A stretch of DNA of 64,000 nt from Anthopleura xanthogrammica. Taxonomy: Eukaryota > Cnidaria > Anthozoa > Actiniaria > Actiniidae. The stretch spans positions 2,535,501-2,599,500 of the forward strand of contig OZ025214.1 of the NCBI GenBank assembly GCA_964019055.1. The letters are read 5' to 3'. The notes beneath the pieces are model-generated. The model saw nothing but the letters and a program-made list of their open reading frames with translations, was not told where the DNA came from and did not search any database. Both the position numbers and the translations under genes were made by a program. Positions 42,121 to 55,429 of this stretch are shown one piece after another (within the stretch, counting starts at the first letter, position 1; every line of letters begins with the position of its first letter).

Positions 42121-43930
42121 GTTATCAATAGGAGCCTAACATAAAATCATAGAATAAAGATTATTAAGCTAAATATACTAATGTATCTATTAATGTAAAG
42201 ATCTAAACTAAAATTTATAGATATTATTTTTTTGCTTTCTTACACGTATTATTTCCAGGGTCGCTTACTTTGCAATGCCATCCATTCAAGCAAGATTGTT
42301 ATGGGATACCAGAAGCCAGAAAACTGAAAAACAACTTTTTCTGTCATACTTTGAAAGTGCACATCTGAACTAAGCAAACAATATTGATTAGTTGTAAGAA
42401 CCAGATTATTAATCATATTTACCTTCTCGAGTTTCAAAAGGTGAGTTCAACACGTTTTACAAATATTATTCCGAACTGTGAACTACTTTCGCTTTATCTT
42501 CCTATCTTAGTACTTTAATGAGTTTCTAACTATTTCGAGAGAAAAAATCGATACTTAAACATGGAAATGTATAGAGATAAAAATGATATTTTTATATCCG
42601 TGGAAATTAGATTTCATGATTCAAATATTGAAAAAAAAAAAAATCTCCACTTTGGCGTTTGATACAATTTATTTGCGTAACCGTATAAGCAATTCTATTC
42701 GGTGAGATCCAAGGCAATCTGAAATGTCCCACTCAATCGAAGGAAAAGCAACATGCTCGAACAACTTCAAAAGTGAACCTAGAAGTGTGTTATCAGAGAG
42801 CAAACGGTGTCGTCAAACATATTGGGAGGGGGGTGGGGGCTCCCCTACCTACGGCCTTGCGTTACTGCTCATTTTTGTTGCGCATGTTATTTTTAGAGTA
42901 GCAGAGAAGACTTCAGCATCCATTTCATAACATCTCTGCAAATATTTAATCAATGAACAAGTTTTTTCATAATTTCGTGGTTTTCTTGTAAAAAGTCGCT
43001 TAATAGATGTTGAGCAATTAGTATTATTGACTTTTGACCACAGGCAGCCCAAGCAATGTTCCTGTGTACGTTATTATAGTTATGGATAGAAAACCTAGTC
43101 GTAAAGTTAAAAAGTAAAGAAATTAGGTATACGTACCTTACTACTGTTGTTCTTGTTCGTTTTGTGTGCTTTTAGCCTTTCCACCCTAAATATTATCCCT
43201 GTATTACCCAAAAGACTGAATTCTTTTACTTAAATTTATTTTACGATTTTTTCGCCCCATGGCATTCACATATCTAAATTAATAACCACGTACAAAAGAA
43301 CACTCCATCAGCTGGAGCTAACATTGGGATTCTATTGCTACTGATTCGGCCATTATTCATTACTAACTGATATCCATATCTGCAACTATGTAAAATCTCA
43401 ACTCAGTGCTCACAGTCTTGTGGATATCCCTGATGAAGTTACGCTGTAAAGTTCTGCAAAATCCATAGTGAGAACGATTAATATAAGCACATAAATACTA
43501 AAACTAATTTGCGCAATTTCGCAAAAAAAAGCCAAAATTTGTAATTACAAAGTAGTTTGCTGTCGCCTACTGACCCAAGCCTATAGTATTTTCTTCGAAG
43601 AAATGGTAGGAGATTCTTTCATGAAACTCCAAACAATTTAAAAATTTATTTATTTATTTTTTATTCATTTATTTTTTTTGAAGAGAAGAAAACTGCAGAA
43701 GGGATGAGGCTACATTTAGTTATAATGCACGACATTGGAACACGAAGTTGACTAGACACCCTGTAATATCAAAAGGGTATGAAAGAAAGAGAAAGAAAAT
43801 GAAAAACAAACAAGAATATCTTCATCACCAAGCTTGGGTTTCCTGGAAGGAAGGAAAGGAAGCCCATGCAATTTTTGCAATTCCGCTGACCCGTGAGCAC
43901 GTGAGCAACTTCAGTTACAGAACGGCACTC
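42121..43930. other. No gene recognised
   Basis: Only short open frames. CCACAGGCAGCCCAAGC at 43039 is a single end of the 28122-type MITE family. Confidence 0.45.
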
Positions 43931-43932
43931 AA

Positions 43933-44120
43933 AACCGGTATTTGACCATGGTCATCATGGGGAATCAAACTACCAATAATAGGTCGTCTTGCACCATGAC
44001 ACAGGGAGACCAAACTACTAGTTAACAACATTTTAAAAATAACATGAAATTCAAAATGGCGGAGGGTCTTCAAGGTAAAAGCTCTTGTCATATAAGTAAC
44101 TAAGTTGAGTTTAGATAAAA
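43933..44120 (+). repeat. Inverted duplicate of the promoter/first-exon segment at 57.1-57.3 kb
   Basis: From ACCGGTATTTGACCATGGTC to about 44085 the sequence is nearly identical to the reverse complement of 57130-57285, with weaker similarity beyond. It contains the putative first exon at 44056-44074. Confidence 0.8.
44056..44074 (+). CDS. Putative first coding exon (MAEGLQ), duplicate copy
   Basis: AAAATGGCGGAGGGTCTTCAAG followed by GTAAAA: an ATG in good context, six codons, then a donor site. The same exon occurs on the minus strand at 57145-57163. No following exon was identified. It is likely a duplicated 5' end of an unknown gene or a pseudogene. Confidence 0.35.
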
Positions 44121-44908
44121 TTAATACTAAATACCTCAAAAATCCCGCATTATTTCTTATCTTGTGATAGCAAGAGTTCATTTGCTTGCAAGTATCTCAA
44201 AAAGTACTTCCAGGAACGATCTATACCAACGATCTATACCAATAATATATCTGATATATTAAGCTCAATAACCTAGCCACAGCTTCTAACTAAGTTGAAA
44301 GTGAAAAATCAGCTTAAAAAGCTTATAAAAGATTTAAATTACGCGTTTAGGGTCGATATCCTTTTGATAAAGCCGTAAATAAGAAGCACAAGTGAAGTAT
44401 ACGATAGCACTTAAAGGTAAACTTCGCTATTTGAGATGGAAACCCGTGAAACAAATAGTACTAGTTAGTACTAAATAGCACTTTTTGAACAATAGAAAAC
44501 AAGTGACTTAGAGTAAAGTGACTTAACCCGTGAAATAAACATTGCTTTTTTAAAGTAAAATCACTTTTTTTGTCAGTATCCACTTTAATTTATTTTCATT
44601 GTTCTACGGTATGTGCCCCTCAAAACGATAGCATTTTGCTCTTCTGCGAATTATAAAATCCATTGCCTTTCCCCTCCAAGTGTAGTTGCTTTTATGCAAG
44701 TTATATTTTATTGTATATCAATTATATCATATCATATCACATGTCATATCAGGGATGTCAGAGCACATTTTAAAGTAGGGGGGCTAGAACGCAAATTAGA
44801 GGAATTAGAGGGGGAAAGTTGGTATGGGGGGGGGGGGGGGGCTAGGATTAGAACATTTAAATAACTAGTATGCAAAAGGTAGCCCCCTGGCTCCTTAACA
44901 TCCCTGTA

Positions 44909-45401
44909 TATCACATCACATCACATCACATCACATCACATCACATCACATCACATCACATCACATCACATCACATCACATCACATCACATCACATCACA
45001 TCACATCACATCACATCACATCACATCACATCACATCACATCACATCACATCACATCACATCACATCACATCACATCACATCACATCACATCACATCACA
45101 TCACATCACATCACATCACATCACATCACATCACATCACATCACATCACATCACATCACATCACATCACATCACATCACATCACATCACATCACATCACA
45201 TCACATCACATCACATCACATCACATCACATCACATCACATCACATCACATCACATCACATCACATCACATCACATCACATCACATCACATCACATCACA
45301 TCACATCACATCACATCACATCACATCACATCACATCACATCACATCACATCACATCACATCACATCACATCACATCACATCACATCACATCACATCACA
45401 T
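44909..45401. repeat. (TCACA)n pentanucleotide array
   Basis: About 98 perfect copies. A G15-type run sits just before it (44827-44840). Ile-Thr-Ser-His-His frames are artefacts. Confidence 0.97.
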
Positions 45402-48170
45402 GATAAAACCTGTTCTCTAGATCAATATGCCCTTTGAATGAATTATGATCATTATTAATAGACTAATTTTGATGGTGAACTGGGTATGGTCAGAAAATAC
45501 TCAAAACTGGTTCTAGTGCACCATCCTCTTTTTCTCTTTGCAATCATAGTGGGCTGTAAAATCAAACCTGTTCTCAAGATCAATATGGCCTTGAATGGAA
45601 TTATCATTACTATAGATTATTTTTGGTGGTGAACTGGGTATGGTCAGAAAATACTCAAAACTGGTGCTAATGCACCATCCTCTTTACCCATTTAAAATCA
45701 TGGATGACTTGAAACTCAAACCTGTTCTCAAGATCAATATACCCTTTTGATTACATTATGCTCACTATTGACTTTTTTTGTCAAGTCCTTCCTGGTTAAG
45801 TGGGCATGGTCAGAAAATACTCAAAACTGGTGCTAATGCACCATCCTCTTTTTCCCTTGTCAATCATAGTGGGCTGTAAACTCAAACCTGTTCTCGAGAT
45901 CAATATGCCCTTTGAATGGAATTATGATCACTATAGACTATTTTTGATGGTGAACTGAGAATGGTCAGAAAATACCCAAAACAGGTACTTATGCACCATC
46001 CTCTTTACCCATTCAAAATCATGGATGACTGAAAATTCAAACCTGTTCTCAAGATCAATATACCCTTTTGATTACATTATGCTCACTATTGACTTTTTTT
46101 GTCAAGTCCTACCTGGTTAACTGGGCATGGTTACAAAATACTCAAAACTGGTTCTAGTGCACCATCCTCTTTTAAATGAAATTCGTAGACAACTGAAAAC
46201 TCAATCCTGTTTTCAAGTTCAATATGCCCTTTAAATGGAATTATGATCACTATTGACTATTTTTGAAAATGAACTGAGCATGGTCAAAAAATACCCAAAA
46301 CAGGTACTAATGCACCATCCTCTTTACCCATTCAAAATCATGGATGACTGAAAACTCAAACCTGTTCTCAAGATCAATATACCCTTTGAATAACATTATG
46401 CTCACTATTGACTTCTTTTGTCAAGTATTTCCTGGTTAACTGGGCATGGTCAGAAAATACTTAAAACTGGTTCTTATGCACCATCCTCTTTTTCCCTTGC
46501 CAATCATAGTCGGCTGTAAACTCAACTATGATATGATATGATATGATATGATATGATATGATATGATATGATATGATATGATATGATATGATATGATATG
46601 ATATGATATGATATGATATGATATGATATGATATGATATGATATGATATGATATGATATGATATGATATGATATGATATGATATGATATGATATGATATG
46701 ATATGATATGATATGATATGATATGATATGATATGATATGATATGATATGATATATGATATGATATGATATGATATGATATGATATGATATGATATGATA
46801 TGATATGATATGATATGATATGATATGATATGATATGATATGATATGATATGATATGATATGATATGATATGATATGATATGATATGATATGATATGATA
46901 TGATATGATATGATATGATATGATATATGATATGATATGATATGATATGATATGATATGATATGATATGATAATTATGATATATGATATGATATGATATG
47001 GTATGGTATGTTATGGTATGGTATGGTATGGTATGGTATAGTATGATATGGTATGATACGGTATGGTATGGTATGGTATGGTATGGCATGGTATGGTATG
47101 GTATGGTATGATATGGTATGGTGTGATGTGATGTGATGTGATGTGATGTGATGTGATGTGATGTGATGTGATGTGATGTGATGTGATGTGATGTGATGTG
47201 ATGTGATGTGATGTGATGTGATGTGAGATCAACTATGCATTATGAATTGCATTATGCTCACTAGTGCCTTTTTTTCCAAGTCTTTCCTGGTTAACTGGGC
47301 ATGGTCAGAAAATACTCAAAACTGGTGCTAATGCACCATCCTCTTTACCCATTTAAAATCATGGATGACTTGAAACTCAAACCTGTTCTCAAGATCAATA
47401 TACCCTTTTGATTACATTATGCTCACTATTGACTTTTTTTGTCAAGTCCTTCCTGGTTAAGTGGGCATGGTCAGAAAATACTCAAAACTGGTGCTAATGC
47501 ACCATCCTCTTTTTCCCTTGTCAATCATAGTGGGCTGTAAACTCAAACCTGTTCTCGAGATCAATATGCCCTTTGAATGGAATTATGATCACTATAGACT
47601 ATTTTTGATGGTGAACTGAGAATGGTCAGAAAATACCCAAAACAGGTACTTATGCACCATCCTCTTTACCCATTCAAAATCATGGATGACTGAAAACTCA
47701 AACCTGTTCTCAAGATCAATATACCCTTTGAATTACATTATGCTCACTATTGACTTCTTTTGTCAAGTATTTCCTGGTTAACTGGGCATGGTCAGAAAAT
47801 ACTCAAAACTGGTGCTAATGCACCATCCTCTTTTTCCCTTGCCAATCATGGATGGCTGTAAACTCAAACCTGTTCTCAAGTTCAATATGCCCTTTGAATG
47901 GAATTATGATCACTATAATTATTTTTGATGGTGAACTCGGAGCATCAAAACAAAACAGGTGCTAACTCGCCATCCTCTTTTCTCACTCAAAATCATGGAC
48001 TGAAAACTCAAACTCGATGTCGAGATCAAGATACCCTTTGAATGGCATTATATATGAACACTTTGACTTGCATCTTGCTCAAGATTGCAATTGACAACTA
48101 TGTCAAAGTTTTTATGTCAAAATACTCAAACCAGGCAGATTAATGCACCATCCAATCCTCTTCTCCCATT
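45402..48170 (+). repeat. Satellite array, monomers about 155-165 bp, forward orientation
   Basis: Monomers carry AACCTGTTCTCAAGATCAAT, TGGTCAGAAAATACTCAAAA and AATGCACCATCCTCTTT. Starts lie at about 45407, 45568, 45719, 45886, 46040, 46205 and 46361, and after the pentanucleotide block at about 47387, 47546, 47701 and 47868. Two alternating monomer variants (FTTGTCAAGTC type and GGTGAACTG type) give a higher-order repeat of about 315-320 bp. Confidence 0.85.
46526..47225. repeat. Three fused pentanucleotide arrays
   Basis: (ATATG)n at about 46526-46996, (GTATG)n at 46997-47120 and (GTGAT)n at 47121-47225. The last is the inverse of the (TCACA)n at 44909. They are inserted within the satellite array. 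Confidence 0.93.
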
Positions 48171-48174
48171 CCCA

Positions 48175-49745
48175 GTTTTGAGTATGTTCTGACCATGCAT
48201 GCTTGAAATCAGCTCACCAGCAAGGACTTTGACAAAAAGTCAATAGTGAGCCATAATGGAATTAAGGGTATAGTGATCTCAAGATTGGGTATGAGTTTTC
48301 AGCATGCATGGCCGTAGCCACCAGTATGGTTGCATGGTCAAGTTTTAACCGGAGAAATTAAAAAAAAAAATATTAAGTACACATTTTGACAAAACCAGAC
48401 CACTGTTTTAAAACAGGACCACTGTCCAAATGGTGGCTACGGCCCTGTTAATTTGTCCATGATTGGCAATCGGAAAAAGAGGATGGTGAATTAGCACATG
48501 TTTTGAGTATTTTTTGACCATGCTCCGTTCACCAGGAAGGACTTGACAAAAAAAGTCAATAGTGATCATGATGCAATTCAAAGAGCACATTGATCTTGAG
48601 AACGGGTTTGAGTTTTCAGTCATCCATGATTTTGAATGGGAAAAGAGGATGGTGCGTTAGTGCCTGTTTTGGGTATTTTTTGACCATGCTCAGTTCATTT
48701 TCAAAAATAGTCAATAGTGATCATAATTCCATTCAAAGGGCATATTGAACTAGAGAACAGGTTTGAGTTCTTAGTTGACTAAAAATTTCATTTGAAAAAG
48801 AGGATGGTGCATTAGCACCAGTTTTGAGTATTTTGTAACCATGCCCAGTTATAACCAGGAAGGACTTGACAAAAAAAGTCAATAGTGATCATAATTCCAT
48901 TTAAAGGGCATATTGAACTTGAAAACAGGTTTGAGTTTTCAGTTGTCTACAAATTTCAATTGAAAAAGAGGATGGTGCATTAGCACCTGTTTTGAGTATT
49001 TTTTGACCATGCCCAGTTCACCAGGAAGGACTTGACAAAAAAGTCAATAAGGAACAAAATGCAACATAATTCAAAGGGTATATTGATCTCAAGAACGCTT
49101 TTGATTTTTTAATCGTCCATGCATGCATGAATTGCAATTGTAAAAGAGGATGGTGCAGCACTGTGCAGATATTCTAACCATGCATGCATGACCACTTTAA
49201 TCAGATAGTAGTATCATACTGCAACATTTATTTCAATATCTTGAAGCAGCCAAACATATAGCTGGACATCAAAATGATAAGAGTGTAAGAAAGTGGTAAT
49301 GATTGGCTAAAACTGTTATCAGTTCAATGTCTGTCTAGTTATTTACTATTATCTGATCATTAGCAGTGGAATCAATTCAAATGTGGGGGGGGAGGCCCCA
49401 CAAAAAAATTATTGGGAAAGAAGGCCAGTGCCCTCTGCTTTGCTTCTGCCACCATTGCTGATTGGTCAGTTTTGTTCAAGTGCTCCCAGTTAGTACTGTT
49501 ATAGCTCAGTAACACCTGTTTTGGGTACTGTTTTTGACCATGCTAGTACTTAGTTCACCAGGACTTGATAGACACAAAATTAATAGTGATCATAAATTAT
49601 GCAATTCAAAGGGCACATTGAGCTTGAGAACAGGTTTGAGTTTCCAGTCATCCATGATTTGGAATGGTAAAAGAGGATGGCGAGTTAGTACCTGTTTTTA
49701 GTATTTTTTGACTATGCTCAGTTCACCAGGAAGGACTTACCAACT
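48175..49745 (-). repeat. Satellite array, same family, reverse orientation
   Basis: Monomers appear as reverse complements (AAAGAGGATGGTGCATTAGC, TTTTGAGTATTTTTTGACCA, TTGAACTTGAAAACAGG), more diverged than the forward array. The switch point near 48170-48300 makes the field head to head. Confidence 0.8.
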
Positions 49746-49879
49746 GTCAAAATAAAGAACAGAAATGAAAAGAGCACTTTGACATTTATTAGAAGGGAGA
49801 CAAAGTTTCAGCTTTTAACAAGCACTGGCAACACAACAAAAAAATTGAAATGGCATTGCCAGTGAGAGAACAAATTGCA

Positions 49880-50620
49880 GCGTGTATTGACATATTACAG
49901 AATATGTTTAGCTTTGCATATCCCAAAGATGTGCATTCTTTTAGTAGTCATATAATCAACCATAACCTCTTGATGTCTGTCTTGTATTAAGATAAAAGCC
50001 CAGTTAACTAAGTGTGGATTGATAGGCACAGCTTTGAATTTATTGATAGCCATATTATGGGCTACTTTGCCGAATGCTTTTGAAAAATTGAATGAAAATA
50101 CCCTAATAAGTTACACTGGCCATCCGGCCACTCCATCCACACATGTTGCCTTTAATAGGTTTTGTTCAACAATGCTTTGTGTGATTAGTTGTTCACTCAG
50201 CTGGTAGGGCAATCTCAGCACCACAATTTTCTCTAAATTGGCTTCTTTGGTTCTTTAACAAGTACGTACTAAACGTTCAAAGAGTCTCATTACGATATCT
50301 GTGATATTTGTCTTAACTGATCAAGTGTGGAGACATTGGTTTCCTTTGGGACTGTAGGTGATAACTAGTGCAAGCTCCCTCAGATGAATATTCCCTCCAG
50401 AACCAGGCATATCATCAGGGCCACAAGCTGTTCTTTAAAATATGTGATAGGGGCAGTAAAGACTGTAGCTTCATCGAGGACAGGGGCTTTGCACCATATT
50501 TAATCCTGATATTTAATGGTTTTATTCCTCTTGTTCAGCTGATCTGAGGATCTTTTGAAGAAGCTTTCACTCTTTGAATTCTTTGTTTACGATATCATAA
50601 AACCCAGTAGTAGCAGTGCT
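49880..50620 (-). pseudogene. Remnant of a LINE reverse transcriptase
   Basis: Minus-strand reading shows CGPDDMPG and LRELALVITYS (about 50330-50430), and then KAFGKVAHNMAINK and INPHLVNWAF (about 49990-50080), which are RT-like motifs. It is frameshifted throughout. Confidence 0.55.
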
Positions 50621-53600
50621 ACCATAATCCGCCTCATGGACAGGCGATCAGAGGCGATCAGACTGATTGGTTAGCGATTTCTGCCATAAAAAAATAGCAT
50701 TCACTCCATGGACATATGACAAGCCACTGCCGGTGTGGCAGTGATATGTGTACCCCCGAGGATCCAGTATCCCGTACCCAGATCCCTAGCGATATGTGTA
50801 TCCCCTAGCGATTCCCTCCAGGGATATGTGTATCCCCCAAGCCCCCTCCCCCTTAAATGTATATTGTGAAATAAATTTCGCGGGAAATCTGAACACCATA
50901 AACATGGAATCTTTAAAGTATACGAGTCTTGTTGATTATATAATAAACAAAAGTATCCTGAAAATTCTAGTAAGCAAGAAAAACTTGTTTTACGTCGATC
51001 GTCAAAGAAATTCGAATTTGAAGAAAAAAGCAAAATACTGTTCTATCTTGATAAAAACCCAAAAGATGGCTCAGTACAAAGACGAATGGTTATCCGCGAA
51101 GAGGAGAAAAAACGAGTGTTCAAAGAATGCCACTCATCCGATTTCGCTGGCCATGCTGGCAGAGACAACACCATTAGAAAAATTAAAGATCGCTATTATT
51201 GGCCAAATTATTACAAAAAGACAATTGAACTTGTAAGTATAAACTTATGATCTTAACCTTTTGAAACCCTTCCCTGCAGGGTTCATTGTCGTGGTGTTGA
51301 AACCAATGAGGCCACGAACGATTTAACAAATAGATCAGGTTTAGCTATGTTCTGTTCTCTGATAAAACACGATTGGAGCTGTAGGACACGAAAAACGTTT
51401 TAGAATTTTAAGCATTTTAAGTGCTGGAAGGAATGAATGCATATATCAAATAAGAATTTTTTTTAAACTCTTTCACCCCCCTCTTTAATTTTTTCATTCT
51501 TTCAGATTGATTTTTTTTGCTTTTACTCATTCTTTCACTTTTTACCTTTTTGTTCTTGCCATTTTACTTGTTTTTTTTGTTTTGCTTCCCTTTCCTCCTG
51601 TCCCTGCTATCCAAATATCTTCCCTTCACACTGTTCACACCTAGCCCTATTCATATATATTTATATTCTCTCCCTTTTGATCTCTGAAATTGGTCTACAT
51701 TAAGAATTTTTGCAAACATCTATGAGGTTTCTCATACAAATATATACAGTTGTTATTTCCCTTCAGATTCAGCAATGTGATCGCTGTCAACGCAATTCAT
51801 CATCTACACCAAAAACTAACTTTGATGTGCTTCACCCTATCAGAGTGGTCTCAAAAGCATGGTACTTAGTTGGGATTGATCTCATTCAAGCAACTAAGGC
51901 ATCTGCGAAGGGAAATAAATACTTGTTAACCCAAACAGACTACTTCACAAAATATGTTGAAGGAATTCCACTACCAGACAAAAGTGCTCCCAGTGTGGCA
52001 CGTGGCCTGTATTCAACTTTTTGCAGACATGGAGCCCCTGCACACATAATTTCGGACCAAGGGAGAGATTTTGTAAACCAGGTAAATTTTCATTTGTAGA
52101 CAGGGGACCAGCATTATTTATTGCTTGGGGGAGGGCGGGGGGTTAAAGCATAAGATGAGATCAACTTTTTTTTAGACAACTTGAGGAGGGATCAGCCATA
52201 AACTGACCGGTATTAAAGGGGGTATGACACAAAGATAAGAAATTACCAACCCCTATTGAGGGGGATCATAAAAAAAGATAGTGCCTCTTGGGGGATCACT
52301 TAATTTTTATGATGTAGCAAAAAAATCCTCCACCATCCCTCCCCCCCCCCCCCCCAAACCCCCTGTTGCCCTTCCCTCTGGCAATATATAATGACCAATC
52401 TCTTAAAAATGAGAATATAAATAAATGAGAATTAACAGTGGAATCCACAGAGTGGCTCTAATCATCACATGCCAATTCTATTCTTGGGGTGCCTGTTACA
52501 TCACTAGCCTCCATGTTGGTTGACTATATGAAGTATTCCTTTTTAAAATTCTTTTGTTATACCAACCTAGATGATATTGCAGCTGTTTCATTGTTTATAA
52601 CTTTCAAACCCCAAGAATAGAGATTCTAGCTAGTATATTTAATTTAATTTATTTAATTCAACAACACTTAATAACCATCATTAATCATGGTGATTAATAT
52701 AAATTGATTAAAGAATCATTATATATATTTTGGTCAATATGCACTTTATAAAGTTTTTGATCATGTTATCAATTTAGCAATAGAATAGAGAATTTTTTAA
52801 CATTAAAACTTGTATTGTGATTCTTTTGTGCAGGTTACAGAATCCTTGTTCTCAAAGTTTGATGTGAAACAGAGGATAACATCAGCATATCATCCACAAT
52901 CAAATGGGTTGGATGAAAGAACAAACCAGTCAATTAGGAGGTACTAGTATAGAGTGGAAGATTAAACAAACATTATTAAACTCATTAATAGTTTATTAAG
53001 CTACACAAATTATATAACTCATAACTGTGAAGATTAAATTATGTAATCCTAGCTTAATGCATAACATCCTGGTCCATTTGCATCAACTTTAACTTGGATT
53101 TTCTCAGCACATTTAGATAACTGAACCTTGAGAAAAGTAATGGATGACAAAGAGGCTATGTGGGATGAATACGTAGAAGGTGCTTTATTTACAATAAACA
53201 CCAACGTCTCCACTACTACGAAATACAGTCCTTTCTACATGATGTTTGGGAGGCACCCAAGGCTGCCATTAGAAGTGGAGAAACAAGAAAACGATTCAGA
53301 TATAAGTAAAGTTATTGAAGAGTTAAGCAGTGAAGATGCTGTTTCAGCACATGTCCAAGCTTTGTGCGAGCTGCAAGACGAGCTATTTCCTATTGTGGAT
53401 CACAACATCCAGGTGGCCCAGGAAAAACAGAAGCAACAGTACCAGAAGAGGGTTGGCCAGCTACAATGTCCATTCAAAATTGGGGATGTGGTACTCAGGA
53501 GAAATATGCTTCAGAAAACAAAACAAGGACATAAGCTTGAGGATCAGTGGCTTGGGCCATTTACAATTTCTGAATTGGATACTGGAAAAGGGGTATGCAG

Positions 53601-53621
53601 GCTGATCAATAGGTATGGAAA

Positions 53622-54283
53622 GTTTAGATTTAGTTTGGGGTGATAAAAACAATGAAGTTCTCATGCAGCACCTTCAAATATTGCAAAATAATGCTGCAAG
53701 ATTGATCTTAGACCAACCTAAGTACTTTTCTGCGACCCAAGCCCTTAGTCAGTTGAATTGGGAACCTTTAGCTATCCACCGCCGCCGCCATCGCTGTATA
53801 GCTGTATATAAATGCCTTAACAATATCATAGATTTTGATTTTAATTTTACTAGTAATTGTAGTATTCATAATTATGATACACGCCGTCGTCAGGATTTAC
53901 ACTTGCCACGTGCGCGTACTAATTGGGGCAAACAGCGTTTTATATTTCATGCGGCTGGTGACTGGAACAACTTAGATATTGCTGTCCGACAGGCATCTAG
54001 CCTTAATGTTTTCAAATCGTTTTTAATTTAAATTTATTTTTTATATACTTTTAGTGATACTTAGATATATTTTATGCGTATTTCGATAGCTTTGTTTTTA
54101 GTTTTAATATATACTTATATTTTTATATTTAGATTATTTAGATTTATTTAGATTATTATATTATACATTTATATAGCATATTATTATAGCAGGACCTCTC
54201 TGAAAAACACCTCGGTGATGTGAGCCTCCTGCTTAATTAAACATTGTTATAAATAAAAATTAAATAAAAAAATAAAATAAAGA
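53622..54283 (+). mobile_element. 5'-truncated LINE inserted in the transposase exon
   Basis: Encodes the LINE C-terminal region (DLVWGDKNNE, LQILQNNAARLIL, LNWEPLAIHRRRH, DLHLPRARTNWGK) up to a stop at 54031. A 3' UTR and an A-rich tail (AAATAAAAATTAAATAAAAA) follow. The host coding frame continues on each side, with AAAG at both junctions as a possible short target duplication. Confidence 0.8.
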
Positions 54284-54350
54284 AATTAGCCAAGCAAATA
54301 ACCATGAAACAACTAAAGCCCTACATAGCTCCTACAGACACCACCACTCC

Positions 54351-55415
54351 AGGTGCTCAGTCCAGTCAAGCCCCCCCCCCCTCCAGGTGTTCAGTCCAGT
54401 CAAGCCCCCCCTTCAGGTGTTCAGTCCAGTCAAGCCCCCCCTCCAGGTGTTCAGTCCAGTCAAGCCCCCCCTCCAGGTGTTCAGTCCAGTCAAGCCCCCC
54501 CTCCAGGTGTTCAGTCCAGTCAAGCCCCCCCTCCAGGTGTTCAGTCCAGTCAAGCCCCCCCTCCAGGTGTTCAGTCCAGTCAAGCCCCCCCTCCAGGTGT
54601 TCAGTCCAGTCAAGCCCCCCCTCCAGGTGTTCAGTCCAGTCAAGCCCCCCCTCCAGGTGTTCAGTCCAGTCAAGCCCCCCCTCCAGGTGTTCAGTCCAGT
54701 CAAGCCCCCCCTCCAGGTGTTCAGTCCAGTCAAGCCCCCCCTCCAGGTGTTCAGTCCAGTCAAGCCCCCCCTCCAGGTGTTCAGTCCAGTCAAGCCCCCC
54801 CTCCAGGTGTTCAGTCCAGTCAAGCCCCCCCTCCAGGTGTTCAGTCCAGTCAAGCCCCCCCTCCAGGTGTTCAGTCCAGTCAAGCCCCCTTTCCAGGTGT
54901 TAAGTCCAGTCAAGCCCCCCCTCCAGGTGTTCAGTCCAGTCAAGCCCCCCTCCAGGTGTTCAGTCCAGTCAAGCCCCCCCTCCAGGTGTTCAGTCCAGTC
55001 AAGCCCCCCCTCCAGGTGTTCAGTCCAGTCAAGCCCCCCCTCCAGGTGTTCAGTCCAGTCAAGCCCCCCCTCCAGGTGTTCAGTCCAGTCAAGCCCCCCC
55101 TCCAGGTGTTCAGTCCAGTCAAGCCCCCCCTCCAGGTGTTCAGTCCAGTCAAGCCCCCCCTCCAGGTGTTCAGTCCAGTCAAGCCCCCCCTCCAGGTGTT
55201 CAGTCCAGTCAAGCCCCCCCTCCAGGTGTTCAGTCCAGTCAAGCCCCCCCTCCAGGTGTTCAGTCCAGTCAAGCCCCCCCTCCAGGTGTTCAGTCCAGTC
55301 AAGCCCCCTTTCCAGGTGTTAAGTCCAGTCAAGCCCCCCCTCCAGGTGTTCAGTCCAGTCAAGCCCCCCCTCCAGGTGTTCAGTCCAGTCAAGCCCCCTT
55401 TCCAGGTGTTAAGTC
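54351..55415 (+). repeat. 30-bp minisatellite, about 35 copies
   Basis: The unit is TCAGTCCAGTCAAGCCCCCC plus CTCCAGGTGT, very homogeneous. Because 30 is a multiple of 3, several frames stay open (QSSQAPPPGV, SPVKPPLQVF, SRCSVQSSPP). The first unit has an 11-C run and one unit near 54940 has lost a C; both shift the frame. A variant unit (CCCCTTTCCAGGTGTTAAG) recurs at about 54883, 55302 and 55392, marking block duplication of 14 and then 3 units. Confidence 0.93.
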
Positions 55416-55429
55416 CACATGTTATTATT

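Larger units (their letters stand above)
50904..55425 (+). pseudogene. Ginger1 integrase-like transposase gene, broken
   Basis: Exons: 50904-51232 (phase-0 donor GTAAGT), 51767-52081, 52834-52940, then 53133 onward. Exon 1 encodes the N-terminal region and half of the zinc-binding domain (ECHSS, GHAGRD, YYWPNYY); CDRCQRN in exon 2 completes it. The DDE core is present: D in LVGIDLIQ, D in IISDQGRDF, E in HPQSNGLDERTN. The GPF motif (DQWLGPF) near the end is the Gypsy/Ginger hallmark. Two breaks are visible. One is a one-base frameshift in the A run at about 50956-50960, after the first 16 or so codons. The other is a LINE fragment inserted at about 53622-54283. Downstream coding resumes (LAKQITMKQLKPYIAP) and runs into a 30-bp minisatellite. 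An assembly error could explain the frameshift but not the insertion. Confidence 0.8.

Noticed and set aside
44870..47232. His/Ser/Ile-rich ORFs
   Set aside because: Pentanucleotide arrays without stops; low-complexity artefacts.
45402..49745. CRISPR-like array
   Set aside because: Monomers are about 160 bp, variable in spacing and without unique spacers; this is eukaryotic satellite DNA.
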